Below are positions 10,097-20,594 of a DNA stretch of 64,000 bases, piece by piece. Source of the stretch: DASUDX01 sp036275365 (GTDB lineage Bacteria > Pseudomonadota > Gammaproteobacteria > Nevskiales > Nevskiaceae); the NCBI GenBank assembly GCA_036275365.1, contig DASUDX010000047.1, positions 1-64,000 on the forward strand, in the 5' to 3' direction. The translations under genes and the position numbers were made by a program. Position 1 is the first letter of the stretch. Every line of letters begins with the position of its first letter. The notes below the pieces were generated by a model. That model did no database searches, was not told where the DNA came from, and saw only the letters and a list, made by a program, of their open reading frames with translations.

Positions 10097-11434
10097 ATGC
10101 GTCTGTTGCCACTTGCTCTGCTCGCCGCGGCCCTGGCCCCGCTTCCGGCCTCGGCCAATGCCCTGCTGGAGATCTACCGGCAGGCCGCGCAGCAGGACAG
10201 CACCCTGCAGGCCGCACGCCATCAGCGCGACGCCAGCCTCGAGGCCCGGCCGCAGGCGCGCGCCGCCCTGCTGCCGCAGATCAACGGCAGCTTCGGCCGC
10301 CAGGAGAGCACCGAGGAGGGCACCGAGGGCTTTGCCGGCATGCCGGAGAATCCGGTCAGCCGTGACAGCACCAGCGAGGCGCTGACGCTGACCCTCAACC
10401 AGGCCCTGTTCGACTGGGCCGCCTTCCGCCGCTACGCCCAGGCCGGCGACAGCCTGATGCTGGCGCAGACCCAGTACCGTGCCGCCGAGCAGTCGCTGGT
10501 GCTGCGGGTGGCGCAGGGCTATTTCAATGTGCTGGCGGCGGCCGACGCCCTGCAGTTCGCCCAGTCGCAGAAGGCCGCGGTCGGCCGGCAGCTCGAACAG
10601 GCGCAGCGCCGCTTCGAGGTGGGGCTGTCGGCGATCACCGATGTGCAGGAAGCCCAGGCCGCCTACGACCTCACCATCGCCGGCGAGCTGCAGGCCGAGC
10701 AGGCGCTGGCCACCGCCCGCCAGGCGCTGGCGGTGATCACCGGCAAGCGCGACAACCCGACGGTGCCGCTGCGCGAGGAGATTCCCCTGGCCGGCCCGCA
10801 GCCGGCCGAGGTCGACCGCTGGGTCGATGCCGCGCTGGAGAACAATCTGGATCTGCTCGCCGCCGGTCTGGGCACGCGCATCGCCGAGAAGGATGTGGAG
10901 ATCGCCCGCGCCGGCCACTATCCGACGCTGGGCGCCCAGCTGCAGTACCAGGACGCCACCGCCGAGGGCAGCCGCTTCAGCGGCGAGAGCGAGACCGAGA
11001 CGGTCGGCCTGCAGCTGAATCTGCCGATCTTCTCCGGCGGGCTGACCCAGTCGCGGGTCTCCGCCGCCCACAGCACCTTCGAGCAACGCCAGGCCGAGCA
11101 GGAGGGCACCCGCCGCGGGGTCGAGCAGCGCACCCGCGATGCCTATCTCGGCGTGATGTCCGGCGCCGCCCAGGTGCGCGCCTACAAGCAGGCGGTGATC
11201 TCCAGCACCACCGCCCTCGAGGCCAGCGAGACCGGCTTCGAGGTCGGCACCCGCACCTCGGTGGATGTGCTCAACGCCCAGCGCGATCTGTTCGATGCGC
11301 TGCGCACCTATGCCCGCGCCCGCTACGACTACCTGCTCTCGGTGCTGACCCTCAAGCAGGCCGCCGGACGGCTCACCGAGTCCGATCTGGCCGAGATCGA
11401 TGGTCTGCTGGTGAACGCCGCCGCGACGCGCTGA
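10097..11434 (+). CDS. tolC: TolC family outer membrane efflux protein
   Basis: The 445-aa protein forms the trimeric outer membrane duct of tripartite exporters. A signal peptide (MRLLPLALL..ASA) is followed by the internally repeated alpha-helical and beta-strand pattern of TolC, with the second half beginning near residue 230. The helices are rich in Ala, Gln and Glu. AGGGG before the ATG serves as ribosome binding site. The general architecture and solitary position, away from a pump gene, fit the multi-partner TolC of this group; the MacAB-like exporter at 50.7-55.1 kb is one possible partner. Confidence 0.93.
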   Translation: MRLLPLALLAAALAPLPASANALLEIYRQAAQQDSTLQAARHQRDASLEARPQARAALLPQINGSFGRQESTEEGTEGFAGMPENPVSRDSTSEALTLTLNQALFDWAAFRRYAQAGDSLMLAQTQYRAAEQSLVLRVAQGYFNVLAAADALQFAQSQKAAVGRQLEQAQRRFEVGLSAITDVQEAQAAYDLTIAGELQAEQALATARQALAVITGKRDNPTVPLREEIPLAGPQPAEVDRWVDAALENNLDLLAAGLGTRIAEKDVEIARAGHYPTLGAQLQYQDATAEGSRFSGESETETVGLQLNLPIFSGGLTQSRVSAAHSTFEQRQAEQEGTRRGVEQRTRDAYLGVMSGAAQVRAYKQAVISSTTALEASETGFEVGTRTSVDVLNAQRDLFDALRTYARARYDYLLSVLTLKQAAGRLTESDLAEIDGLLVNAAATR

Positions 11435-11444
11435 GCCCGGCCCG

Positions 11445-11468
11445 CCGGGCGGCGCCTCTGCCGCCCGG
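11445..11468 (+). terminator. GC-rich hairpin after tolC, weak terminator candidate
   Basis: The arms CCGGGCGG (11445-11452) and CCGCCCGG (11461-11468) are perfectly complementary around an 8-nt loop, 11 nt after the tolC stop codon. No T-run follows, so intrinsic termination would be inefficient. Confidence 0.35.
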
Positions 11469-11478
11469 ATCGACTCGT

Positions 11479-11512
11479 ATGATCAGGCTCTGCCCTCCGG
11501 AGGCCTGATCAT
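11479..11512 (+). repeat. Inverted repeat spanning the protease start region
   Basis: The arms ATGATCAGGC (11479-11488) and GCCTGATCAT (11503-11512) are perfectly complementary over 10 bp with a 14-nt loop. The right arm includes the first two bases of the protease ATG at 11511, and the ribosome binding site GGAGG lies at the loop/right-arm edge. A -10-like TATGAT (11478-11483) overlaps the left arm. It could act as an operator, or as a hairpin blocking translation in transcripts that read through from tolC. Confidence 0.6.
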
Positions 11513-12920
11513 GCGCCGCCTGCTGCTGATACTCGCGCTCGCCAGCCTGGGCGCCAGCCCGGTGATGGCCAGCGCCGTGCACCTGGAGCGCGCCGCGGTC
11601 GAGCGGGCCCTGCGCGATCTGCCCCCGGCCGCCGGCCCGCTGGCGCTGGCAGCCGCGGTACCGGTGCGCCTGGGTCTTGCCGAGGGTCGCTGGCAGACCC
11701 TGGGCGATCAGGCGCGCTGGACGCTCACCCTGTCCTCGCCGGGCGCCACCCTGCTGATCGTGCATTTCGATCGCCTGCGGCTGCCAGCCGGCAGCCAGCT
11801 GTGGCTGCAGGATGCGCGCGGCGGCAACCGCCAGGGCCCGTACAGCGCCGCCGATCTCGACCCCCAGGGCGGGTTGTGGGCGCCGGTGATTCCCGGCGAG
11901 CAGCTGCAGATCGAGCTCGCGGTGCCGGCTGCCGCCCGGGACGCCGTGCAGCTGTCGATCGATCGGGTCGATCACGGCCGTCTCCGCTTCGGCCAGGTGC
12001 GCGGTGAGACGGTGCCCGCCAAGTCCGGCAGCTGCAACATCGATGTCGCCTGTCCGGAAGCGGCAGCCTGGGCCGATCCGATCCGTGCCTCGGTACATCT
12101 GCAGATTCCCACCTTGACCGGGACCCTGCTGTGCAGCGGCACCCTGATGAACAACAGCCGTCAGGACGGCAGCCCGCTGATCCTCAGCGCCGATCACTGC
12201 GACATCAACGCCACCAACGCCGCCAGCCTGCGCGCCTACTTCAACTACCAGACCTCCAGCTGCGGCGGCAGCCCGGATGGCTCGCTGGCGCAGAACCTCT
12301 CCGGTGCCACGCTGCTGGCGCGCGACAGCCGTTCGGACTTCACGCTGGTGCGGATGAACACCCCCCCGCCGGCGGCCTTCAACGCCTTCTATGCCGGCTA
12401 CAACGCCAGCGGCAGCGGCAGTGCCAGCGGCGCCGGCATCCATCACCCCTCGGGCGACGAAAAGCGCATCAGCTTCTTCAACCGTCCGCTGCGGCCGCGA
12501 CAGGCCAACATCGACGGCCGTCTGGTCGAGGCCTGGGAAGTGGTCTGGGCACGCGGCGTCACCGAGCAGGGCTCCTCGGGCTCGGCGCTGTTCAATGGCA
12601 GCCGCCAGGTGGTCGGCGTGCTCTCCGGAGGGCTGTCGTCCTGCGCCAATCCCGCCGGCGAGGACTACTACGGCCGCCTGGATGTGGCCTGGGCCAACGG
12701 CCTGCGCCCGCATCTGGACCCGGCCGGCACCGGCAACCCGGTGCTCGGCGGGCGCAACCCGGACGGCTCCGGCGGCGATCCCGGCGCGCCGGCGGGCAGC
12801 GGCGGTGGCGGCGGCGGGGGCCTCGGCAGTCTGCTGCCCGGCCTGCTCGCCGCGCTTATCGCACGCCGTGCATGGCGCGGCGCAGCCAGGGAATCAGCAG
12901 GGCCAGCAGCAGGGCGCTGA
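11511..12920 (+). CDS. Secreted trypsin-like serine protease with GlyGly-CTERM-like sorting tail
   Basis: This 469-aa exported protease resembles lysyl-endopeptidase-type S1 enzymes. In order: signal peptide (1-22), a propeptide-like beta domain (about 23-170), the SGSCNIDVACPEA segment typical of this group, then the catalytic domain. The triad is visible as His in SADHC (near 228), Asp in RSDFTLV (near 276) and Ser in GSSGSAL (near 356). The C-terminus has a Gly/Ser-rich linker, a hydrophobic helix and a basic end (ARRAWRG), the GlyGly-CTERM layout that rhombosortase cleaves after type II secretion. The last 65 bp overlap the end of the convergent transporter gene. Substrate specificity is not known. 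Confidence 0.85.
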   Translation: MRRLLLILALASLGASPVMASAVHLERAAVERALRDLPPAAGPLALAAAVPVRLGLAEGRWQTLGDQARWTLTLSSPGATLLIVHFDRLRLPAGSQLWLQDARGGNRQGPYSAADLDPQGGLWAPVIPGEQLQIELAVPAAARDAVQLSIDRVDHGRLRFGQVRGETVPAKSGSCNIDVACPEAAAWADPIRASVHLQIPTLTGTLLCSGTLMNNSRQDGSPLILSADHCDINATNAASLRAYFNYQTSSCGGSPDGSLAQNLSGATLLARDSRSDFTLVRMNTPPPAAFNAFYAGYNASGSGSASGAGIHHPSGDEKRISFFNRPLRPRQANIDGRLVEAWEVVWARGVTEQGSSGSALFNGSRQVVGVLSGGLSSCANPAGEDYYGRLDVAWANGLRPHLDPAGTGNPVLGGRNPDGSGGDPGAPAGSGGGGGGGLGSLLPGLLAALIARRAWRGAARESAGPAAGR

Positions 12921-14607
12921 ACAGCCCGACCCCGGTCATGGCGAGGAACAGATCGCCATAGCGGGCGGCCGCCTGGGCCGGGTCGAAGGCGGCGCCCTCG
13001 GCCAGCTCCAGCGAGGCGAGCTTGCTGAACTGCGCCGCCAGCACCTCGGAGTAGGCGGTGGCCAGCCAGAAGCCGCCCATCATCAGCCCCACCACCCGCG
13101 CCACCGAGAGCTGGGTGACGGCGGCCAGCCCGATCGGCGACAGGCACATCTCGCCAAGCTCGAGAATCAGATAGGCGAGCACCAGCCACCAGACGCTCGC
13201 CGGCTCACCGCCGGCGGAGAGCTGGGACGCCCACCACAGCGGCAGGAAGGCGAGCCCGGCAAAGGCCAGGCCCAGGGCCATCTTGGCCGGCTTGCCCGGG
13301 TTGCGGCCACGCCGCTCGAGCCAGGGCCAGAGCCAGGCGAAGAAGGGCGCCATCACCACGATGAAGAAGGCGCCGAGAAAGGTCAGCGAACCGGCGGTCT
13401 GCGGCACCAGCACCACGTCGTGGACGATGGCCACGGCCAGCGCCAGGGCCATCACGCCCACCAGCAGGCGGGCATGCCCGGCCTCGCCACGGTCGGCTGC
13501 ACGCAGGGCCAGCACCATCAGCGGCGGGCTCAGCGCCAGGGCGAACAGCGCCCAGGGCAGGGTCGGCACATAGTCGCCGGCCACCGCGCCGAACAGCCGG
13601 GTGTCGAGCAGACGGTCGGTGAAGGTGATCCAGGCGCCGTAGGTCTGTTCGTAGAGCGCGAAGAAGATCAGCACGCCGAAGATCAGCACCACCAGCGCGA
13701 TCATCTGCTCGCGCTGCTCGCGGGTGCAGTGGCGGGCCAGGAACCAGACGAACCAGACGGCGAAGGCCAGCGAGATCAGATGCATCACGCCGTGCACGCT
13801 GGCGGTGCGCTGGATCAGCTGCCAGATCACCACCACGCCGAGCAGACTGCCGAGATAGATCAGCGTCTCGCGGCTGAACGGGCCCCACACCCGCTCGCGC
13901 AGCCGCGCCGGATCGGCGGGCTCGGCATGGCCGTGCAGATAGCGCTGCCCCCACAGGAACACCGCGAGGCCAGCCACCATGCCGATCCCGGCGGCGCCGA
14001 AGCCGTAGCGCCAGCCATAGGTCTCGCCGAGAAAGCCGCAGACCAGGCTGGCCAGCATCGCCCCGACATTGATGCCGGCGTAGAACAGGGTGAAGCCGGA
14101 ATCGCGGCGGGGATCGTGCTCGGCATAGAGCTTGCCCACCAGGGTGGAGATGTTGGGCTTGAGAAAGCCCACACCCATGATGATGAAGGCGAGCGAGAGG
14201 TAGAACACCTGCAGCGCGCCCTCGTCACGGCTCACCGCGCCCTCCACCCAGCGGGCCTGCTCGCCCTCGACCGCCATGCCCAGATGCCCCAGGGCCAGCA
14301 GCACGCCGCCCAGCACCACCGACTTGCGCATGCCCAGATAGCGGTCGGCGAGCAGGCCGCCGAGCACCGGCATGGCGTAGACCAGGCCGCCATAGGCGCC
14401 GAGCAGGTCGTAGCCGGCGTCGTCGCTGAACAGGTGGTACTTGAGCAGATACAGCAGCAGCAGCGCCTTCATGCCGTAGAAGGAGAAGCGCTCCCACATC
14501 TCGGTGAAGAAGCAGATGTAGAGCCCCTTGGGATGACCGAACAGATCGCCGGCCGATGGCAGGGAGGCGCCGGCAGGCGCGGGGGAGGCGGCAGAGGCAG
14601 GCGTCAT
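12856..14607 (-). CDS. Proton-dependent oligopeptide transporter (POT/PTR family)
   Basis: This 583-aa inner membrane protein takes up di- and tripeptides with protons. The POT signature FFTEMWERFSFYGM (ExxERFxYYG type) lies near residues 34-47, followed by about 14 hydrophobic segments. The ATG at 14607 gives a short tail before the signature; an in-frame ATG at 14667 adds 20 residues and has a GGAAGG nearby, so it cannot be excluded. The gene is divergent from an S9 peptidase 110 bp away, which suggests joint use of peptides. Its 3' end overlaps the protease gene tail to tail. Confidence 0.92.
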   Translation of the reverse strand: MTPASAASPAPAGASLPSAGDLFGHPKGLYICFFTEMWERFSFYGMKALLLLYLLKYHLFSDDAGYDLLGAYGGLVYAMPVLGGLLADRYLGMRKSVVLGGVLLALGHLGMAVEGEQARWVEGAVSRDEGALQVFYLSLAFIIMGVGFLKPNISTLVGKLYAEHDPRRDSGFTLFYAGINVGAMLASLVCGFLGETYGWRYGFGAAGIGMVAGLAVFLWGQRYLHGHAEPADPARLRERVWGPFSRETLIYLGSLLGVVVIWQLIQRTASVHGVMHLISLAFAVWFVWFLARHCTREQREQMIALVVLIFGVLIFFALYEQTYGAWITFTDRLLDTRLFGAVAGDYVPTLPWALFALALSPPLMVLALRAADRGEAGHARLLVGVMALALAVAIVHDVVLVPQTAGSLTFLGAFFIVVMAPFFAWLWPWLERRGRNPGKPAKMALGLAFAGLAFLPLWWASQLSAGGEPASVWWLVLAYLILELGEMCLSPIGLAAVTQLSVARVVGLMMGGFWLATAYSEVLAAQFSKLASLELAEGAAFDPAQAAARYGDLFLAMTGVGLFSALLLALLIPWLRRAMHGVR

Positions 14608-14717
14608 GGCGGGAGCGGAAGGGAGGGCGCAGGGGCGGTAGGCGCGGCGATTGTGGCTGCTTACCATCCGCCTTCCGCAAGAGGCCTTTCACGGCCCTGC
14701 CCCGCCGGGAGTCCGCG

Positions 14718-16778
<2,061 letters not shown>

Positions 16779-16834
16779 GTGCCGGGCTGGCCGGGCTTTG
16801 TCATCATCCTCCCTCGTCCTGGGTGGAAGCCGTG

Positions 16835-18292
16835 ATGCGGGGAGACCGAGCCGATCTCAAGCGCGCCCTCGTCCGCCGCCTGCACGAGCGGCTGCCGCCG
16901 GCCTGGGAGCAGGTGGAGCTGATCTGCCGGCTCGACGGCCACGAGGGTCAGGCGAGCCTGCTGGCCGAGTTGCGCGGCCCGCAGCAGCAGAGCATTCCGC
17001 TGCCTGCCGGCGTCGGTCCCCTGCTGCTGCGCCTGTACCGGGCCGAGGCGCGCTGGGCGGGTCCCGGCGGACGCCTGCACTGGCGGCTGCGCCGGCCCGC
17101 CGGGACCGAGGACTGGTCGCGCGCCAGCCTGCTCAGCGTGCGCAGCCTGCAGCCGGCGGCGGCGCCCAGCCCGCTGCCGGTTCGGCTGGACGAACCCCGG
17201 TCGGGCGCCGGACCGGACCCGGAGGCGGTCGCCGCCCGGCTGGAGGACTTCGACCGCGATCTCGAGCCGCTGGAGGATGCCGAGCTCGACCCTCCGTTCA
17301 TCGATCCACGGGCGCTGGCGACCGCTCCGATCGACGCCGCGTCCACCGAACCGGCGAGCGCGGCGGTGGCGAGCGAGCCGCCGGCCGCGCAGGACCCGCC
17401 GGCCGCCGCGACCAGCCGCCACATCCGCCTGGAGCGACCGGCACCGGGCTCGGAGCGGCTGCTGAGCCTCGCCTGCCGGGCGCTCTGGGCCGCCGAGGGG
17501 GAGCGCCTGCTCGACCAGCTCTGCGCCCATCTCGCGCTCGCCCCGGAAGGCGCCAGCGGCCGTCTGCGGCTCGACTGGATCGATGTGCAGCGGCGGCTCG
17601 CCGGTGGGCGGGAGCTGGTCTGCGTGCCCGATCTGCAGCGCGACCCGCGGGTGGATCTGACCCCGGATGCCAGCCTCTGCCTGGCGGTGATCGCGGCGCA
17701 GCGGGCGTTTGCCGAGGCCCAGGGACTCAGCCGCCAGGACCCGGCGCGCTACGACGACTGGGTGTGGCTGCAACCCGGCGCCGAGGCCGCGCCTGAGCAG
17801 GAGCTGCGGCGCAGCCGCCAGGGCCCCTGGCTGGTCTGCCAGCCGGGCCATCGCGGCGCGGCCGGGGCCGACTGGCCACGGCTGCGGGTCTGGGAGCTGC
17901 AGCAGCGCCATCCCGCCTGGATGGCCGCACTCGGACTGCCCCCTGGCAGCGTGGTGGCGGTGGTGGCGGACCAGCTGCAGCTGCGCGAGACCCCGCCGGT
18001 GACCGCGGCCGAGCCCCCGGTCCTGCCGGTGCCGGCCTGGCTCGCCCGGCGCCCAGCGGGGGAGCGGCTCAGCCCCGCCCTGCTCCAGCGCCAGGCGCGG
18101 CGCCAGCTGGGCGAGCTGACCGCCGCCACCCTGGCGTCCTGGCTGCACGATCTGCAGCAGGCCGGCTGGCTGGAGCCCGCCCCGGGCGGCCAGTGGCGGC
18201 GCGGCGGCGGGGCGCCGGTCGGTGCGCCGGCGACCGTCACCGCCGATGCCCTCGAGCGGATTCTCCGGGCAGGCAGGGACCCAGCCGGCTGA
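16835..18292 (+). CDS. Hypothetical protein, no recognised domain
   Basis: This is a 485-aa product with typical codon use for the region but no domain I recognise. The N-terminal part (1-110) looks like a compact alpha/beta domain beginning DRADLKRALVRRLHERLP. A Pro/Ala-rich acidic linker follows (about 115-195). The C-terminal half (200-485) is mainly helical and ends in a segment resembling a winged helix. There is no signal peptide or membrane helix. The start is uncertain: ATG 16835 sits 6-8 nt after GGTGGAAG, with GTG codons at 16823 and 16832 in frame. It is 40-60 bp after the S9 peptidase and may share its transcript. Confidence 0.65.
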   Translation: MRGDRADLKRALVRRLHERLPPAWEQVELICRLDGHEGQASLLAELRGPQQQSIPLPAGVGPLLLRLYRAEARWAGPGGRLHWRLRRPAGTEDWSRASLLSVRSLQPAAAPSPLPVRLDEPRSGAGPDPEAVAARLEDFDRDLEPLEDAELDPPFIDPRALATAPIDAASTEPASAAVASEPPAAQDPPAAATSRHIRLERPAPGSERLLSLACRALWAAEGERLLDQLCAHLALAPEGASGRLRLDWIDVQRRLAGGRELVCVPDLQRDPRVDLTPDASLCLAVIAAQRAFAEAQGLSRQDPARYDDWVWLQPGAEAAPEQELRRSRQGPWLVCQPGHRGAAGADWPRLRVWELQQRHPAWMAALGLPPGSVVAVVADQLQLRETPPVTAAEPPVLPVPAWLARRPAGERLSPALLQRQARRQLGELTAATLASWLHDLQQAGWLEPAPGGQWRRGGGAPVGAPATVTADALERILRAGRDPAG

Positions 18293-18323
18293 GGCGCGGA
18301 CCGCTGCCACCGGCGCCGGTCAG

Positions 18324-18332
18324 TGGTATATC
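18324..18332 (+). promoter_or_regulatory. Extended -10 candidate upstream of the LuxR-type gene
   Basis: TGG-TATATC matches the extended -10 pattern TGnTATAAT at five of six hexamer positions and lies 44 bp before the ATG at 18377. No good -35 is seen, which extended -10 promoters can do without. Confidence 0.35.
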
Positions 18333-18376
18333 TACGCCGGGCCCTCCGCCCGCCTCCTCACTGCCAGGGACTGCAC

Positions 18377-19348
18377 ATGAGCGTCACCCCATCCGAGCGC
18401 GCGCCGATCCCGAAGGACATCGACCGGCTGATCCAATCCCTCTACGCGCTGGCCATGGGTGAGGACTGGGAGGACTTCCGCCATCAGGCGCTGGCCGCGC
18501 TCTGCCAGTGGCTGGGCGCCAGCGCCGCCGCCTGGCTGACCCGCTCCGAGGCCGAGCTGCCGGGTGAGTTCTCCAGCTTCCCGGCCGGCGTCGGCTTTGA
18601 ACGCGAGCAGCTGCAGGCGGTGCGCTTTCCCGCCGGGGTGCGCGAGCTGGCGCTCGACCGCCTGCCGGGCGCGCTGGCCGGGGCCCGCGGCGAGGGGGGC
18701 TGGGTGTTCGAATACGTGCATCGCAACAGCTCGCTGATCAGCACCGTGCTGCTGCGCTTCCCGGCCGCCGTGCGCAGTCAGGACGCCGAGGCGATGCGGC
18801 GCGCGGTCGGCCACATGGTCGAGGCCGGGGGCCTGGCGCTGCGCCACTACATCCAGCGCGACGAGTGGCTGCATGCGCTCGGCCGTCCCAACCGCGGCAC
18901 CGCCGCGCTGGTCGATGGCCATGGCACGCTCTACGCCGCCAGCCAGCGCTTCCAGCAGATGCTGGAGGAACAGTACGGACCCGGACCGCATCTGCGCCTG
19001 CCGACCGCCCTGCCGGAGGCGGTGATGGAGGGCGAGTCGTCGAGCTTCTTCGACGGCCGCATCCATTTCCGCATCGCCCCGCTGGGGCCGCTGTTCCTGC
19101 TGCACGCGCGCCGGCCGCTGCCGCTGGATGGCCTGTCCCCACGCGAGCAGGAAATCGCCCGCGCGCTGGGCGCGGGCAAGACCTTCAAGAGCGTGGCGCG
19201 CCAGTACGACATCGCGGTGTCGACGGTGGCCAACCACGCCTCGCGCATCTACAAGAAGCTCGGCATCTACCGCCGCGAGGATCTGGTCGATCTGGTGCGG
19301 CGTCCCGGCGTGAGCCCGGCCGGCAACGGCGGCCGCCGCCCGCACTGA
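18377..19348 (+). CDS. LuxR-type helix-turn-helix transcriptional regulator
   Basis: The 323-aa cytoplasmic regulator has a LuxR/FixJ-type DNA-binding domain at the C-terminus (about 258-315): LSPREQEIARALGAGKTFKSVA, then the recognition helix STVANHASRIYKKLGI. The N-terminal 240 residues may hold a GAF- or PAS-like sensor but show no clear autoinducer-binding signature and no phosphoacceptor receiver. There is no LuxI-type synthase next to it, so it is an orphan; its targets and signal are unknown. The ATG at 18377 with AGGGA upstream was preferred to an earlier in-frame codon. Confidence 0.82.
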   Translation: MSVTPSERAPIPKDIDRLIQSLYALAMGEDWEDFRHQALAALCQWLGASAAAWLTRSEAELPGEFSSFPAGVGFEREQLQAVRFPAGVRELALDRLPGALAGARGEGGWVFEYVHRNSSLISTVLLRFPAAVRSQDAEAMRRAVGHMVEAGGLALRHYIQRDEWLHALGRPNRGTAALVDGHGTLYAASQRFQQMLEEQYGPGPHLRLPTALPEAVMEGESSSFFDGRIHFRIAPLGPLFLLHARRPLPLDGLSPREQEIARALGAGKTFKSVARQYDIAVSTVANHASRIYKKLGIYRREDLVDLVRRPGVSPAGNGGRRPH

Positions 19349-19369
19349 AGGGCGGGCGTCGCGCAGCGG

Positions 19370-19771
19370 CTACTTGATCACGCGCAGATTGGCGCGGCCG
19401 CTGCGCGGTACCGGTGTGGTCGGCGGGCTGGGCGGCTCGCTGCGCGGCTCCGGCGGCTCGATATCGCCAAACACCACACCCTCCCCGTTCTCGCGGGCGA
19501 CGATGGCCAGCACCGCACCCACCGGCACCTGCACCTCGAAGGCGCGGCCGGAGAAGCGCGCCGAGAACCAGATCGGATCACTGTGCAGGTCGAGGTTCTG
19601 CACCGCCATCGGGCTGATGTTGAGCGTGATGCGCCCTTCCTGGACGAACTCCCGCGGCACCACCACCCCCTCCACATCGGCGGCCACCAGCAGGTGCGGG
19701 GTGTGGCCGTTGTCGCTCGCCCAGTCGTAGATGGCGCGGATCAGATAGGGACGACGGGAGCGGGAGGCCAT
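19370..19771 (-). CDS. sspB: ClpXP protease specificity-enhancing factor SspB
   Basis: SspB tethers ssrA-tagged proteins to ClpXP. The 133-aa product has the SspB core (RPYLIRAIYDWASDNGHTPH and EGRITLNISPMAVQNLDL), a Pro/Ser-rich linker, and the C-terminal ClpX-binding tail ending in RANLRVIK. It follows sspA by 42 bp, the usual order. Confidence 0.96.
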   Translation of the reverse strand: MASRSRRPYLIRAIYDWASDNGHTPHLLVAADVEGVVVPREFVQEGRITLNISPMAVQNLDLHSDPIWFSARFSGRAFEVQVPVGAVLAIVARENGEGVVFGDIEPPEPRSEPPSPPTTPVPRSGRANLRVIK

Positions 19772-19813
19772 GGCAGATCGGGAACACCGGGGGCGGAGAC
19801 GCGCCCGCGCAGT

Positions 19814-20473
19814 TTAGCCACGGCCCCGCGCCGGTGAGACCGTTGGCGGCTGCGAGCGGGCAAAGGCCGGGCGGGCGAACAGCCGCTCGCCGTAGCGCTC
19901 GAGGCTGTCGCGCACCGGCCGGGCCAGAAACTCGTTGTCGCTGCCGCGCAGCGCCCACAGCAACACCGCCCACAGGGTGTCGACCTGGTTGTAGTCGAGC
20001 CCGAGAAACCAGCCGCGCGCCGGCAGCAGGCGGTGGATCGCGGCCAGCTGGTCGGCCAGCTGGCGCCGCTGCTTCTGCGCCGCGGCACTGGCGCTCGGCG
20101 GGGTCAGCAGCGGCAGCAGCTCGCTCTGCAGCTGGGTCAGCACCATGCGCAGCCGCGCCCGGCTCGGTGGGTCGCTGGGCAGCAGCCGCGGGTGGGGATA
20201 GCGCTCGTCGAGGTAGTCGATGATCACCGCCGCGGGGTAGAGCACCAGATCGCGCTCGACCAGCGTCGGCAGCACATGCGAGGGATTGAGCAGCAGCAGA
20301 TCCTCGTGATGCCGGCCGGGGGCCAGCAGCTCGACGCGGGCGCCCTCCACATCCTTCTCGGCCAGCACCAGCCGGACCCAGTGGCAGCCGAGGCCGTGCG
20401 CGCTGCAGTGCAGGGTCAGGCCGGCGTTGGCCGCCGGCAGGGCCGAGGGGGTGTACTTCGACCGCGCTCTCAC
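19814..20473 (-). CDS. sspA: Stringent starvation protein A (GST fold, RNA polymerase-associated)
   Basis: This 219-aa protein has a glutathione S-transferase fold. In E. coli SspA binds RNA polymerase during starvation and acid stress. Recognisable pieces are CHWVRLVLAEKDVEGARVE, the NPSHVLPTLVERDLVLY strand-turn and YLDERYPHPRLLP. The start is GTG at 20473. The N-terminal 20 residues are longer than in E. coli and divergent. It is downstream of petC but separated by a strong terminator, so sspAB should have a promoter in 20474-20547. Confidence 0.93.
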   Translation of the reverse strand: MRARSKYTPSALPAANAGLTLHCSAHGLGCHWVRLVLAEKDVEGARVELLAPGRHHEDLLLLNPSHVLPTLVERDLVLYPAAVIIDYLDERYPHPRLLPSDPPSRARLRMVLTQLQSELLPLLTPPSASAAAQKQRRQLADQLAAIHRLLPARGWFLGLDYNQVDTLWAVLLWALRGSDNEFLARPVRDSLERYGERLFARPAFARSQPPTVSPARGRG

Positions 20474-20547
20474 GAGAAGCTCGCTTCCAGGGACCCCCCA
20501 ATGTGCGTCGCCGGCCGCCGCGAATCAAGCCGAGGCGGGCCGGAGGC

Positions 20548-20574
20548 AAAAAAATCCCGGCCTGAGGCCGGGAT
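20548..20574 (-). terminator. Intrinsic terminator after petABC
   Basis: The perfect 9-bp stem ATCCCGGCC/GGCCGGGAT (20566-20574 with 20554-20562) has a 3-nt loop. On the minus strand it is followed by seven T residues (20548-20554). It lies 21 bp after the petC stop and ends the bc1 operon before sspA. It is the clearest intrinsic terminator in the window. Confidence 0.93.
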
Positions 20575-20594
20575 GGGGTGCCACGCGGAACGTG

